From an uncultured bacterium (GTDB lineage Bacteria > Verrucomicrobiota > Kiritimatiellia > RFP12 > UBA1067), in assembly GCA_902780865.1 (NCBI GenBank), contig CACZHC010000033.1, forward strand, positions 1 to 47,036: a stretch of 47,036 nt of DNA, read 5' to 3'. The notes beneath the pieces are model-generated. The model worked only from the letters and a program-made list of their open reading frames with translations. It had not been told where the DNA came from and ran no database searches. A program made the translations under genes and the position numbers. Position 1 is the first letter of the stretch, and each line of letters starts with the position of its first letter. This document shows, piece after piece, positions 8,284 through 16,930 of this stretch.

Positions 8284-10449
8284 TTAGCGGTGGATGGAGC
8301 GGCGGACGATGGCGAGGGCGGCGGGAATGGCGACCGCAAGGGCGAAGACAATCGAGAAGAACGCGCCCTTGGCGATGATCGGCATCGGCACGACGAAAGT
8401 CGCGGGAAGCCCCCAGTTCGCCATTGCCGCGCGCGTACCCGTCGTGCAGAGCCAGCCAAGCGGCGCGCCAAGCAAGAGCCCGAGCGCGACACCGACAACC
8501 GCAACTCCAAGCGCCTCGCCAACAAGAACCTTAGCAAGCTGGAACCGCGTCGCGCCGACTGCGCGAAGAACGGCGAACTCGCGGCGGCGCGACTCGAACG
8601 ACGCGACGAGCATCGCGACGAAGCCAAGAGAGATGACGGCGACGAAGATGAACGGCACGCGTGCCATCGCGCCCACGAGGTCGCTTCCGTGCGCGAGCGT
8701 TCCGTCGGCAATCTCGTCGCGCGAATGGAGACGCACGGTGTTGCCGCGAATCTCGCCTTCGGAATCCTCGCTCCACGCGCCGCCAAGCGCCTCGACAATT
8801 TCGCGCTCCACAATGCGCCCCGCAGGGAACACGCCGTTCGCGGCGAGAAATTCCGGCTCGTAGTCGAGCCACACATGCGTCATCTTCACGAATTCCTGCG
8901 GCCTTGCGTCGCAGGCGGCAAGCGTGTCGAAGGAGACGAAGACGGGACCATCGGTGTTGACCGGCATCCTGTTCATTCCACGCACGAGGGCGCGACTCGT
9001 CACCATGTGCCAGTTGAGATCGACTACGCCGACGACCTTGAGCGGAATAATTAGCCCGCGCCCGGCGTCAAGCACGAGTTCGTCGCCGACATTTAGCTTG
9101 CGGGCGCGCGCCATCATCTCGGTTATGACGCAGTTGTCGCCTTCCGCGAGCGCCTTCTCCGCAGACTCGCGGTCGCCCTGCGAAAACTTGAAGTCAGGGA
9201 GCCACGCGCTTGCGAGGAGAAGCGCGTTTCTGTACTGCTTCATTGGAGCGCGTCCGCCGCGGCCGCCACCGCCACCGCCGAAGCCCTTTAGTTCCTCAAG
9301 CGGCGAGATGTTGACCTGAAGCGGCTGAAGCTCGCCTATGCGCTTCACGCCCTTCAAGTTGCGCAGATGCTCTATGTCGAAGCTCGAAACGCCGCCAGGG
9401 AGTATGGAGACTATAGCGTCTGGCCACTCGGGCGAAGGTATAAACGGCTTTGTAAGCGACGTGCCCCATGTCTCGACGGCGACAAACGCGCCGAAGCCGC
9501 ACGCGAACGCGATAATCATTCCGAGCCGTCTCTTGCGCGGCGCGCGGCCTGACGCGGCCTCGAGCGGCCGAACGGCGAACGCCGGCTTCAAGGCAAGGAG
9601 AGCGCCAAACACTGCTACGACAGGGGCAACAGCGACAACGGCTATTACGCCCTTCATGCCGATTGCCGTACCTGCGGGGAAAGTCTCGGCGTCGCACGCG
9701 ACGTATGCGAAGAGCGCGGCAATTGCGCCGCTGATACCAAGTGCAAGCCCGGCAGCGACAAGCGCGAGTGCTTCACGGACGACCATCTTGGCGACACCGC
9801 CGCGCGTCATGCCGAGAATCCGCAGCGTCGCGATTTCCATGCGGCGGGATTCGATTGTAAGGAAGAGAGTGTTCACGAGCAGGCAAAGCGCCGTAAGCGC
9901 GGCGGCCCAGAGGAGAAGCGGCTTTGCGCGGTCCATATTGCGCCCTGCGTCGGAACGGAACATCGGGGACAATTCCTCGGCCGAGACCGGCTTGAAGTCC
10001 TGCCATTCCTCGTCTATCTCGGCAACGGCAGAGGGAGGAAGGAACATGTTGGGATAGCCGCGTGCAGGACGCTCCCAGTCGAGGTAGCCGGCGAGCTTCA
10101 CGCGATACGCGCCCTTCCTGCCGACGAGGGTCAGCTCGTCGCCGACTGCGGGGAGGTTCTTGACGCGGCGCTGGGCGAAGAGCGCCTTGGTGACGAGCGC
10201 GCCGTCGAGCCCTGGGCGCGTCGCCACATACGCCATCATCGGCGGGCCCTGCAAAACGCGGCCATCGGGACGGAAGTCGAGCTGGAGCTGCACCGTGCGG
10301 GCATCGGCGTCGACAGGAACGGCCTTGATAAGCCGCTCGGCAATTGCAACCGCCTGGGCGTCGTTAGTCGCTACAAGCGACTGCGTGAACACGACTGCGC
10401 CAACAGCGGCGGCTATTCCGAGAACTGCACAAATATGTCTTGCTTTCAT
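8284..10449 (-). CDS. ABC transporter permease, double FtsX-domain (MacB/LolC-like)
   Basis: Permease of 721 residues from the ATG at 10449, which is preceded by GGTGGAG at good spacing; the upstream part of the open frame is Ser/Thr/Arg-rich and not protein-like. An N-terminal membrane anchor (about 5-30) is followed by an extracytoplasmic segment. A first FtsX-type three-helix unit contains ESRRMEIATLRILGMTRGG. There is a second large extracytoplasmic domain with a glycine-rich loop (GGGGGGRGGR), then a second FtsX unit with ESRRREFAVLRAVGATRFQ near the C terminus. Such duplicated permeases work as mechanotransmission exporters or lipoprotein extractors. It starts 40 nt after the ATPase gene and clearly pairs with it. 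Cargo unknown. Confidence 0.88.
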   Translation of the reverse strand: MKARHICAVLGIAAAVGAVVFTQSLVATNDAQAVAIAERLIKAVPVDADARTVQLQLDFRPDGRVLQGPPMMAYVATRPGLDGALVTKALFAQRRVKNLPAVGDELTLVGRKGAYRVKLAGYLDWERPARGYPNMFLPPSAVAEIDEEWQDFKPVSAEELSPMFRSDAGRNMDRAKPLLLWAAALTALCLLVNTLFLTIESRRMEIATLRILGMTRGGVAKMVVREALALVAAGLALGISGAIAALFAYVACDAETFPAGTAIGMKGVIAVVAVAPVVAVFGALLALKPAFAVRPLEAASGRAPRKRRLGMIIAFACGFGAFVAVETWGTSLTKPFIPSPEWPDAIVSILPGGVSSFDIEHLRNLKGVKRIGELQPLQVNISPLEELKGFGGGGGGRGGRAPMKQYRNALLLASAWLPDFKFSQGDRESAEKALAEGDNCVITEMMARARKLNVGDELVLDAGRGLIIPLKVVGVVDLNWHMVTSRALVRGMNRMPVNTDGPVFVSFDTLAACDARPQEFVKMTHVWLDYEPEFLAANGVFPAGRIVEREIVEALGGAWSEDSEGEIRGNTVRLHSRDEIADGTLAHGSDLVGAMARVPFIFVAVISLGFVAMLVASFESRRREFAVLRAVGATRFQLAKVLVGEALGVAVVGVALGLLLGAPLGWLCTTGTRAAMANWGLPATFVVPMPIIAKGAFFSIVFALAVAIPAALAIVRRSIHR

Positions 10450-10489
10450 ATTCTCCACCACAACAGGACAAACGACAGAAGACTGACGA

Positions 10490-11206
10490 CTAAGCGCGGT
10501 AGGTCTCGAGGTAAAGCTTTGAGATGAGCTCGGGGTCGCCGTGCGTGTCGTGCGAGGCGACGATGCGGCCATCCTTCAGGAAATGGACTTTGCTCGCCGT
10601 CGCGGCCACCTGCGGGTCGTGCGTGACGACGAGGATCGCGCTCTTTTCCTTGCCGTTGAGATCGCGGAGGAGCGAGCATATCGCCTTCGACGCCTTCGCG
10701 TCGAGGTTGCCCGTCGGCTCGTCCGCGAGAACGATGTCGGGCGACGCGATGAGCGCGCGGGCGATTGCGACGCGCTGGCGCTCGCCGCCAGAAAGTTCCT
10801 CGGGCTTCTTCGAAAGGATGTCAGCGATGCCAAGCGACGAGACGAGCGACGCAAGCCGCCCTTCGTCGACCTTCGCCCCGTCGAGGCGAAGCGGAAGGAC
10901 GATATTCTCTCGCACCGTCTTCTCGTTAAGGAGGTTGAACGCCTGGAAGACGACTCCGATGTGGCGGCGGCGGAACTTCGTCGCGGCCGCGTCACCCATC
11001 TTCACGATGTCGCTTCCACCGACGAGAATCTCGCCCGCATCGGCGGAAAGAAGCCCCGCCGCAAGATGCAGGAACGTGGACTTGCCGCTGCCGCTCGGGC
11101 CCATTAGGGCTTCGAAGCTGCCAGATTCCATCTTCAGCGAAAAGTCCTTGAGGACTTCCTGCTTGCCGTACTTGCGGCACACGCCGCTTGCGTTAAGGGC
11201 TTCCAT
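10490..11206 (-). CDS. ABC transporter ATP-binding protein (MacB/LolD type)
   Basis: ATPase subunit for the adjacent permease. About 238 residues, with Walker A GPSGSGKST, Q-loop VVFQAFNLL, signature LSGGERQR, Walker B VLADEPTGNLD and switch His in VTHD. The TGNLD after Walker B is typical of the LolD/MacB/FtsE group. The start may be the ATG at 11206 or the GTG at 11209; a GGAGGAG sits immediately before both. A GGTATAAC element at 11275-11282 could drive the pair. Together with the permease this is a complete exporter of unknown substrate. Confidence 0.92.
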   Translation of the reverse strand: MEALNASGVCRKYGKQEVLKDFSLKMESGSFEALMGPSGSGKSTFLHLAAGLLSADAGEILVGGSDIVKMGDAAATKFRRRHIGVVFQAFNLLNEKTVRENIVLPLRLDGAKVDEGRLASLVSSLGIADILSKKPEELSGGERQRVAIARALIASPDIVLADEPTGNLDAKASKAICSLLRDLNGKEKSAILVVTHDPQVAATASKVHFLKDGRIVASHDTHGDPELISKLYLETYRA

Positions 11207-11274
11207 CACTCCTCCATAGAGCCAATTTTGAGTTTAGCTGTGTAGAACGTGTAGATCGAGTAGAATTTCTGCAT

Positions 11275-11282
11275 GTTATACC
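11275..11282 (-). promoter_or_regulatory. Extended -10 element of the ABC operon
   Basis: GGTATAAC on the minus strand, 68 nt before the ATPase start. The intervening leader contains GTGTAGAACGTGTAGATCGAGTAG-like words, reminiscent of the dispersed repeats. Confidence 0.45.
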
Positions 11283-11397
11283 TTGGCTTATCCTTTTGAC
11301 ATATTAAACGCCCCTATTCACAAAACGGTTCATACGCGATATAAGTAGCTTTTCATCGCTTTTTCCTTTCTAAATCGTTTCATGCCGTCTCCTTGGC

Positions 11398-11432
11398 TTT
11401 GAGCTTTCGTGCATTCGCACAGAAGTTCAAAG
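11398..11432. repeat. 35-bp hairpin repeat upstream of the AAA ATPase gene, copy 1
   Basis: Imperfect palindrome with TTTGA...TTCAAA ends and a GTGC-ATTC-GCAC core. It matches a second copy at 11476-11510 at 31 of 35 positions. The two copies bracket the promoter of the downstream gene. Confidence 0.75.
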
Positions 11433-11438
11433 TCTCAC

Positions 11439-11467
11439 TTGACCTAAAACCAGCAAATTGATATACT
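11439..11467 (+). promoter_or_regulatory. Sigma70-type promoter of the AAA ATPase gene
   Basis: TTGACC, a 17-nt spacer and TATACT, the best canonical promoter in the window. The predicted start site falls at about 11474, immediately before the second hairpin copy, so the transcript would begin with that hairpin. Confidence 0.75.
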
Positions 11468-11475
11468 ACTTCCGT

Positions 11476-11510
11476 TTTGAACTTCCGTGCATTCGCACAC
11501 AACTTCAAAG
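11476..11510. repeat. 35-bp hairpin repeat upstream of the AAA ATPase gene, copy 2
   Basis: TTTGAACTTCCGTGC-ATTC-GCACACAACTTCAAAG type palindrome, second copy, lying in the predicted 5' untranslated region just before the ribosome-binding site. It could hold the leader in a folded state or mark an element boundary. Confidence 0.75.
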
Positions 11511-11523
11511 CGGAGACTGTTTT

Positions 11524-12855
11524 ATGATTATCAAAAGAGACATCCTTCTGAACAAGCTTATCAAAGCCAAGAACCACCATCTCATTAAGATTCTGGTGGG
11601 TATGCGACGTTGCGGCAAGAGTTTTCTTCTCTTCAATCTCTTCAAGCAACATCTGCTTGACAGTGGCACCCCACTAGACCATATCGTGGAGATCGACCTT
11701 GAATCCGATGACCTTCTTTTCTGCCGCGATGCAATTACCCTCGGCAAGGAGATTCGCGCTCGACTTCCTACTGACGACGCCCCTTGTTTCGTGCTTATCG
11801 ATGAAATCCAGCATGCGGAGCCAATACTGCCCGAAGGCACGGATCTCTCGCGCCTGCGTCCAGAAGACCGCGAAAAAGCCTACATCACCTTCTACCATGT
11901 CCTCAACGGACTTCTCAAGCGAAAGAACGTCTCCACTTATGTCACCGGGTCCAACGCCGACCTTCTCTCGAAGGATGTAGCCACCGAGTTCCGTGGACGC
12001 GGCGAAACAATTACGGTATCCCCGCTTTCGCTCGCAGAGTTCGCCGAAACGATGCCCAACGCTCGGGATTTCTTCCAGATCCGCGACGCCTACCTCGCTT
12101 TCGGCGGGCTCCCCGAATGTGCCCTCCTTGAGACCGAATCCGAGAAGCGGCGCTATCTTGACAACCTCAACGCTACCATCTACCTGCGCGACATCGTCCA
12201 GCGATACGACCTCAAGAACGACGCCCTTCTTGAAATCGTAGCCGACACGGCCATGAGCAACATCGGTAGCCTTTCCAATCCCACGAGACTCAGCAATGCG
12301 ATAAACTCCACAGGCAAGATTGCCTGCAACGAAACGACCGTTCGCAAATACCTCGGTTATCTTGAATCTGCCTTCCTCATCCAGAATGCACGGCTCTTTG
12401 ACCTGCGCGGAAACCGCTACCTCGACTACCCTTCCAAATACTATGCCGTCGATACCGGCATCCGCAATTCCCGGCTCAACTTCCGGCAGGACGAAAACAC
12501 GCACCTCATGGAGAATGCCATATACAACGAACTCATTCGACGCGACTACGCGGTTGATGTCGGTGTCGTGGAGATGTTCGCGACCGTCGACGGCAAGCGC
12601 AGCCGCAGGCGCTACGAAGTGGATTTCGTCGTCAACAAAGGCGACATGCGCTTTTACATCCAGTCCGCATGGAACATCCCCGACAACGAAAAGCGCGAAC
12701 AGGAGACCTTCTCTCTCCGCCACATCGGCGACAACTTCAGGAAGGTCGTTGTGACCGGCGATCCATACGAAAAGCCCTGGACAGACCGCAACGGCGTCAC
12801 CTTCATCGGCATCATGCCCTTTCTCCTCGACCCCCGATCGCTGGAAACGCTGTAG
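11524..12855 (+). CDS. AAA ATPase with DUF4143 C-terminal domain
   Basis: Protein of 443 residues from the ATG at 11524, with GGAG about 8 nt upstream. Walker A is GMRRCGKS (26-33), Walker B FVLIDEIQH near 84-92; further AAA-type motifs include TGSNADLLS. The C-terminal DUF4143 half includes YLDYPSKYYAVDTGIRN and a nuclease-like block RRYEVDFVVNKGDMRFYIQSAW. Members of this family are highly multiplied in gut anaerobes and have no settled function. It is the only plus-strand gene in the first 21 kb, has its own strong promoter, hairpin repeats in front and two hairpins behind, and a lower GC content at its borders, suggesting a transferred cassette. The function is not known. Confidence 0.9.
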   Translation: MIIKRDILLNKLIKAKNHHLIKILVGMRRCGKSFLLFNLFKQHLLDSGTPLDHIVEIDLESDDLLFCRDAITLGKEIRARLPTDDAPCFVLIDEIQHAEPILPEGTDLSRLRPEDREKAYITFYHVLNGLLKRKNVSTYVTGSNADLLSKDVATEFRGRGETITVSPLSLAEFAETMPNARDFFQIRDAYLAFGGLPECALLETESEKRRYLDNLNATIYLRDIVQRYDLKNDALLEIVADTAMSNIGSLSNPTRLSNAINSTGKIACNETTVRKYLGYLESAFLIQNARLFDLRGNRYLDYPSKYYAVDTGIRNSRLNFRQDENTHLMENAIYNELIRRDYAVDVGVVEMFATVDGKRSRRRYEVDFVVNKGDMRFYIQSAWNIPDNEKREQETFSLRHIGDNFRKVVVTGDPYEKPWTDRNGVTFIGIMPFLLDPRSLETL

Positions 12856-12964
12856 CAAACCACAGACCAGCACCCGCCGTCTTCACCTTCCGCGCATTTT
12901 CAATCCGGTCCCCGTACTCCTTCTTGAACTCGCGCACAAACCGCCCGGCATCAACCGCCCGCAT
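12812..12964 (-). CDS. Possible 50-residue ORF or gene remnant
   Basis: A minus-strand frame starts with ATG at 12964 behind GAAGGTGAAAA and encodes a Lys/Arg-rich peptide (MRAVDAGRFVREFKKEYGDR at the N terminus). It overlaps the 3' end of the ATPase gene by 44 bp. The first 35 residues look protein-like, the tail does not. It may be a remnant of a larger gene or a chance frame. I do not recognise it. Confidence 0.2.
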   Translation of the reverse strand: MRAVDAGRFVREFKKEYGDRIENARKVKTAGAGLWFATAFPAIGGRGERA

Positions 12965-12988
12965 TTTTCACCTTCACATAAACAAGGA

Positions 12989-13009
12989 GACGCAGCGTCC
13001 CGCTGCGTC
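12989..13009 (+). terminator. Hairpin downstream of the AAA ATPase gene
   Basis: GACGCAGCG-TCC-CGCTGCGTC, a perfect 9-bp stem with a 3-nt loop, not followed by a T-run. It could end or protect the ATPase transcript. Confidence 0.45.
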
Positions 13010-13024
13010 AAAGGGTAGCACCAA

Positions 13025-13057
13025 CTCGCCTAATCTGCATTTGTCAGATTAGGCGAG
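13025..13057. terminator. Bidirectional hairpin between convergent genes
   Basis: CTCGCCTAATCTG / CAGATTAGGCGAG, a perfect 13-bp stem with a 7-nt loop, between the plus-strand ATPase and the minus-strand MurC-like gene. No clear T-run follows on either side. The position suits transcript termination in both directions. Confidence 0.5.
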
Positions 13058-13139
13058 CCTGACAGCTTAACAAACACCTCTACTTCTCGTGCCTACCGGT
13101 CGGGCTTAAGGGGCAGGCGGGGCCAGGGATTTTGAACAC

Positions 13140-14312
13140 CTACAAACTTGCAATGCGCTTAGCAAGAAGCGGGAGGCCGGGGTCGCGCGCGCCTGCCGTC
13201 GCGAACGCGGCGTATTTGCCGCGGTTAGCCGCAATCCAGTCGAACGCCGCATCGAGATCACCGACAAGTTCGACGCGCGAAGGATCGAGCTTCGCCGCAA
13301 GCGCATCGGAGTTTATCGAGCGGTCGGTCGTGCCGCCAGCATCGTAGACCGGAAGCAAAAGCAGCTTGTCCTGCGGACGGATCACCTCGGCAAACATCTC
13401 GGCGAGCGCGTCCATCATCTTCCTGAGCGGCGCGTAGCCGTGGGGACGCCATACGACGCAAAGCCCGCCAGAGTAGCGCTCGGCGAGCGTCAGCCACATC
13501 GCGCGCAGCTTCTCCGGATTGTGCGCGTAGTCGTCGTAGACTCGTTCGCCGTATTTCTGCAGCCGCCGCTCGACGCCGCCGAAACTCTCCATCGCCTTCT
13601 CCGCCTCGGCGCGGCCGCAGCCAAGTGCGACTGCCATGCGGACGGCGAGCGAGGCGTTCTGGCGGTTGAAGTCCTGCGGGCGGTATGTCTCGCCGCGAGC
13701 GTCGACGACGGGGCCAGGGCAGTCCTTCACAAACGCATCGAAGACCTCGTCCATCTCCTCTTTCGAATAGTGGTCGGCGGAGGCGTTCGTCACGATTGCC
13801 GCGTAGGGGCTGAACGCGACGAGGGACTTGTCGCTTTCATCTACCTCTGCAACGGCATATTCGCCCTTCCCGAACCTGACAGCCCCCTGCCAGCCGGGGA
13901 CGTTCGCGCCGTTGACGCACATCGGGTCGAGCCCGCATGTCGAGAGAACGTGGCCGAGCATCGCGGTGACGGTCGACTTGCCGCAAGTGCCTACGACGGC
14001 GACAAGCTTGTAGCCGGAGAGCGCGCGGGCGAGGGCTTTCGCGCGGTGGGTCACGGGGATTCCAAATTCCTTGGCACGCGCAAGCCCGGGATTCGTGTCC
14101 TCAATCGCAGTCGACACGATCACCTCGCCAGTGGACGCGTCGATTCCGCTGCCGTCGTCAGGGAAGCAGCGAATTCCGAGAGACTCGAGAAATCCTATGT
14201 TCGGAGTGTCGAGATTGCGATCGGCGCCGGTCACTTCGTCGCCGAGACGGACAAGCGCCGTCGCGAGGGCGCTCATGCCGACGCCGCCGATGCCGATGAG
14301 ATGACGCTTCAC
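13140..14312 (-). CDS. MurC-like Mur ligase (UDP-N-acetylmuramate--L-alanine ligase family)
   Basis: Mur-ligase fold, 390 residues. An N-terminal IGIGGVGMSALA nucleotide-sensing motif (6-17) is typical of MurC/Mpl. The ATP loop reads GTCGKST (108-114) instead of the usual GTHGKTT. The central domain has AEVDESDKSL and VTNASADHYS, and the C-terminal domain has YDDYAHNPEKLRAM, the counterpart of MurC DDYGHHP, then VWRPHGY and LPVYDAGG. It is shorter than MurC (usually 450-490). It probably attaches an amino acid or peptide to a UDP-sugar in the cytoplasm, but the altered ATP loop and isolated position outside a dcw cluster make a specialised role possible. Confidence 0.8.
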   Translation of the reverse strand: MKRHLIGIGGVGMSALATALVRLGDEVTGADRNLDTPNIGFLESLGIRCFPDDGSGIDASTGEVIVSTAIEDTNPGLARAKEFGIPVTHRAKALARALSGYKLVAVVGTCGKSTVTAMLGHVLSTCGLDPMCVNGANVPGWQGAVRFGKGEYAVAEVDESDKSLVAFSPYAAIVTNASADHYSKEEMDEVFDAFVKDCPGPVVDARGETYRPQDFNRQNASLAVRMAVALGCGRAEAEKAMESFGGVERRLQKYGERVYDDYAHNPEKLRAMWLTLAERYSGGLCVVWRPHGYAPLRKMMDALAEMFAEVIRPQDKLLLLPVYDAGGTTDRSINSDALAAKLDPSRVELVGDLDAAFDWIAANRGKYAAFATAGARDPGLPLLAKRIASL

Positions 14313-14734
14313 TGGATCTGTATCGTGCGCTGCTCGTAGTGGCCGGGCTGCCAGGTACGAAGAACGGTGCCGTTCGGCTGGACCGTGTCGACGTAGCGGC
14401 CCTCGACCCAGACGTTCTGGGTCTGGTAGACGGGCTGGGCGACGACGACGGGCTGCGACACCACTACGGGCTGCTGCACGACGACAGGCGCTGGAGCCAC
14501 GACAGTAGGAGCCGGCGTCACGACCACTGGCGCGGGAGTCGACACAGCGCTTGCGACAAGACCGCCGAGGAGCGCGCCGCCAACGATGCCCGCGGCAATT
14601 GCGCCGCCGCTGCCGTGGTGGTGATGGTGGCTCGTGTGAACCGAGACGTGCGGCGGCCTATATGGGGCGTGTCCCCTGGCCAAAAGCGTAGAAGCGGCAA
14701 CAAGCGCTATCGCGAAAACAATGACTTTCTTCAT
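14309..14734 (-). CDS. Small secreted Gly/Val/Pro-rich protein with YXWGXW-like motifs
   Basis: A 141-residue exported protein. A clear Sec signal peptide (about 1-19) is followed by SHHHHHGSGG, a glycine-zipper-like hydrophobic stretch (GAIAAGIVGGALLGGLVASAV), a low-complexity VVV/PAP/QQP region and a C terminus with VWVEGRYVDT...WQPGHYEQR, similar to the aromatic repeats of YXWGXW proteins. Its 3' end overlaps the start of the MurC-like gene by 4 nt. The ATG has AGGAGG about 8 nt upstream, and GGTATAAT lies at 14771-14778. It probably sits in the envelope; the His cluster could bind metal. Function unknown. Confidence 0.8.
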   Translation of the reverse strand: MKKVIVFAIALVAASTLLARGHAPYRPPHVSVHTSHHHHHGSGGAIAAGIVGGALLGGLVASAVSTPAPVVVTPAPTVVAPAPVVVQQPVVVSQPVVVAQPVYQTQNVWVEGRYVDTVQPNGTVLRTWQPGHYEQRTIQIQ

Positions 14735-14770
14735 GACTTGCTCCTCCTTTGGGGATTCGTAGGCAAGTAG

Positions 14771-14778
14771 ATTATACC
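14771..14778 (-). promoter_or_regulatory. Extended -10 element of the small secreted protein gene
   Basis: GGTATAAT on the minus strand, 36 nt before the ATG; AGGAGG lies between. No good -35 is visible. Confidence 0.6.
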
Positions 14779-14806
14779 AAAAAGAAACGGACAGCGGCTG
14801 GACAAA

Positions 14807-16487
14807 TCAGCGCTTGCCGCCTGCGAGGGTCTCGGCGCAGTTGAGGTAGTAGGCGCGGATGCGCTCGTAGGCGTTGATGATGTCGAGCTCTCCGAGAACG
14901 CGCACGGACGAACCGGGATCCTCGGGCCCGACGCGGCCGAGCTGGATGCGGCGGCACTCGCGGATGAAGGCGTGGAGCTCGGACGAGCGCTTCTGCAGGG
15001 ATTCGAGGTCGAAGGCGATGCGCGGCGAGCGGATGAGCGGCGTCACGTCCGCCGCGAACGACGCCACCTTGTCGTGGACGTCGAGAAGAAGCGCGACGGA
15101 CTGCTCGGACATCTTCTGGCCCTGCTTCCTGAGGCGTTTCACGACCTTGAGAACCGTCGCGCACTCGTCGGAGACCGACTCGAGCTCGTCCGTGAGCCTA
15201 AGGAGCCGCTGCGCCCTCTCCGCGACGTCGCGCGCGAGGCGCTTCGACATGATGCTCCCGAGGAACTCGGTGACCTCCTTCTGGACGTTGTCGAGAATGT
15301 CCTCGCGGTGGACGATGTGCTTCTCCGGGCCGTCGTCGTCCTCCGTCGCGCCGGAGATGACCTTGCGCGAACAGTCGAGGAGCTCGAGGTTCGAGCGCTT
15401 CATGAAATCCACCTCGAGAAGCGCCTGGTCGCACGCGATGACGGGCGAGAGCCGCGCGCCGAAGTGAAGCGCCGAGAGGTGGGGCTTCTCGTCCGCAGGC
15501 TGCGGCACGATGCGCTCGACGAGACGGCAGAACGGCTTCACGAACGGGAAGAAGATTATTCCGCGGCAGATGGCGAAGATCGTGTCCGTCACGGCGATCG
15601 GCGCCATCATGTGGGTGAACGCCTTCACCTCGTGGCCCGACACGATGACCGTCTCAGCGACGCCCCATTTCGGGAACAGGGCCTGGCCGAGCTTCACGAA
15701 GAGCGGGAAGAACCAGATAAGCGCGATGGAGCCGAGCAGGTTAGAGAGAGTATGCGAAAGCGCGGTGCGCTTCGCGTCGGCCGTGCCGCCGATCGCGGCG
15801 ATCCAGCCGGTCGCCGTCGTGCCGACGTTCGCGCCGAAGAGGACGGCTATCGCGACTTCGTAGGAGATGAGGCCCTGCGTCGCCAACGCCATCGCGATCG
15901 CGATCGTCGGCAGTGAGGAGCATCGCGCAGAGGGCGATGAGGAAGACGCCCGACATGTGCTCGGCGCTCATGCGCGTGAAGATCGCGGACACCTCGGGGT
16001 TCTCGCGGATCGGCGAGACGCCCTTCGACATTATGTAGAGCCCGAGGAAGACGAGCCCGAGACCGATCACCGTGAGCCCCAGGTTGTGGACGCGCTCGCC
16101 GCGCAGGAAGAAGTACAGGACTCCGCCCAAGGCGAGACCGATAAAGCCGAGAAGCTGAGGGTCGGGCGCGTAGGCGATGATCCACACCGTCGCCGTCGTG
16201 CCGATGTTGGCGCCGATGAGAACCGCGAACGCCTGCGGGAGAGTCATGAGGGCGGTCGACACGAAGCCGACGAGCATCACGGTGATTATCGACGACGACT
16301 GGACGATCATCGTGGAGATGATGCCCGAGCCCACGCCGACGATGCGGTGGCTCGTCGCCTTTGCCATGAATCTGCGCAATCCCCCGCCGGCCGTCGCCTG
16401 AAGGCCCTCGGACAGGTGCTTCATCCCGAGCAGGAAAAGCCCGAGACCGCCGAGGAGTGGTGGGAGGATTGTCCAGAGCAGGCTCAA
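14807..16487 (-). pseudogene. Na/Pi cotransporter with PhoU-like domain, frame broken by a deletion
   Basis: Family of NptA/PhoU-type sodium-phosphate symporters. The 5' part starts at a TTG (16487) that overlaps the upstream stop as TTGA, behind GAGGGGGG. It carries the first half of the membrane domain, including TMIVQSSSIITVMLVG. Near 15905-15911 the frame shifts: the first frame reads LIALCAMLLTA, and the sequence continues as TIAIAMALATQGLISYEVAIAVLFGANVG in another frame. The second QSSS motif expected exactly there is missing. Restoring 20 nt (seven codons with one retained base) would rejoin the frames into a protein of about 566 residues. The 3' part encodes the rest of the transporter and a PhoU-like helical domain (from about 15480 down). 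Either a true pseudogene or a sequence collapse. Confidence 0.85.
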
Positions 16488-16921
16488 GTACCCCCCTCGT
16501 CCTCCCTGCCCGGCTTATGCTCTTTTCCGTCGCCGATGCCGAAGACCTTCTCGATCTTCCACGGATAGAACATCCCGTACATTCCAATCACGGCGATAAC
16601 GTACATCAAAACGACGAGCAGATGGACCGGCGCAAAACCGCTCTCGGGCACCATAAGCCGCGTGAAGCGGAACACCGTCGCGGGCAGAAGCATGAAGATG
16701 CCCATTATGGCGCGCGTTATGAGGTGGGGGCGCATCCAGAGGAAAGTGAGGACGGTCAGCACCGCCGCGAGGATCCAGACGAAGAGACCGCCCGTCCGCT
16801 CCTTCAGGAGAATCATGTCGAAGACGTCGATTCCGATCGTGCTGCATTCAAACGCCGTCCAAAACCAGGCGACGGCGGTCAAAACCGCCGCCAATACATC
16901 TGCGCTTTTCTTGTTCATCAT
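16484..16921 (-). CDS. Membrane protein of unknown function, four predicted helices
   Basis: 145 residues (or 144 from the second ATG). Four hydrophobic segments can be seen, near residues 9-27, 45-63, 68-86 and 100-118, then a charged C-terminal tail (GKEHKPGREDEGG). The stop overlaps the TTG start of the phosphate-transporter gene, so the two are coupled; a link to phosphate or sodium handling is a guess from position only. It starts 10 nt after the encoded CCA end of tRNA-Cys. I do not recognise a family. Confidence 0.7.
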   Translation of the reverse strand: MMNKKSADVLAAVLTAVAWFWTAFECSTIGIDVFDMILLKERTGGLFVWILAAVLTVLTFLWMRPHLITRAIMGIFMLLPATVFRFTRLMVPESGFAPVHLLVVLMYVIAVIGMYGMFYPWKIEKVFGIGDGKEHKPGREDEGGT

Positions 16922-16930
16922 CAGAAAAGT

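Noticed and set aside
11380-11652. 90-codon minus-strand frame with repeated CANARK-like peptides
   Set aside because: The repeats in it come from the two hairpin copies; it overlaps the promoter and start of the AAA gene.
12812-12964. Antitoxin-like small gene beside the AAA ATPase
   Set aside because: Only a weak 50-codon frame; no recognisable family, so kept only as a low-confidence entry.
14807-16487. Two separate transporter genes instead of one broken gene
   Set aside because: The frames join exactly at a missing QSSS motif after restoring 20 nt, and the downstream part lacks a plausible start before the transmembrane segment.
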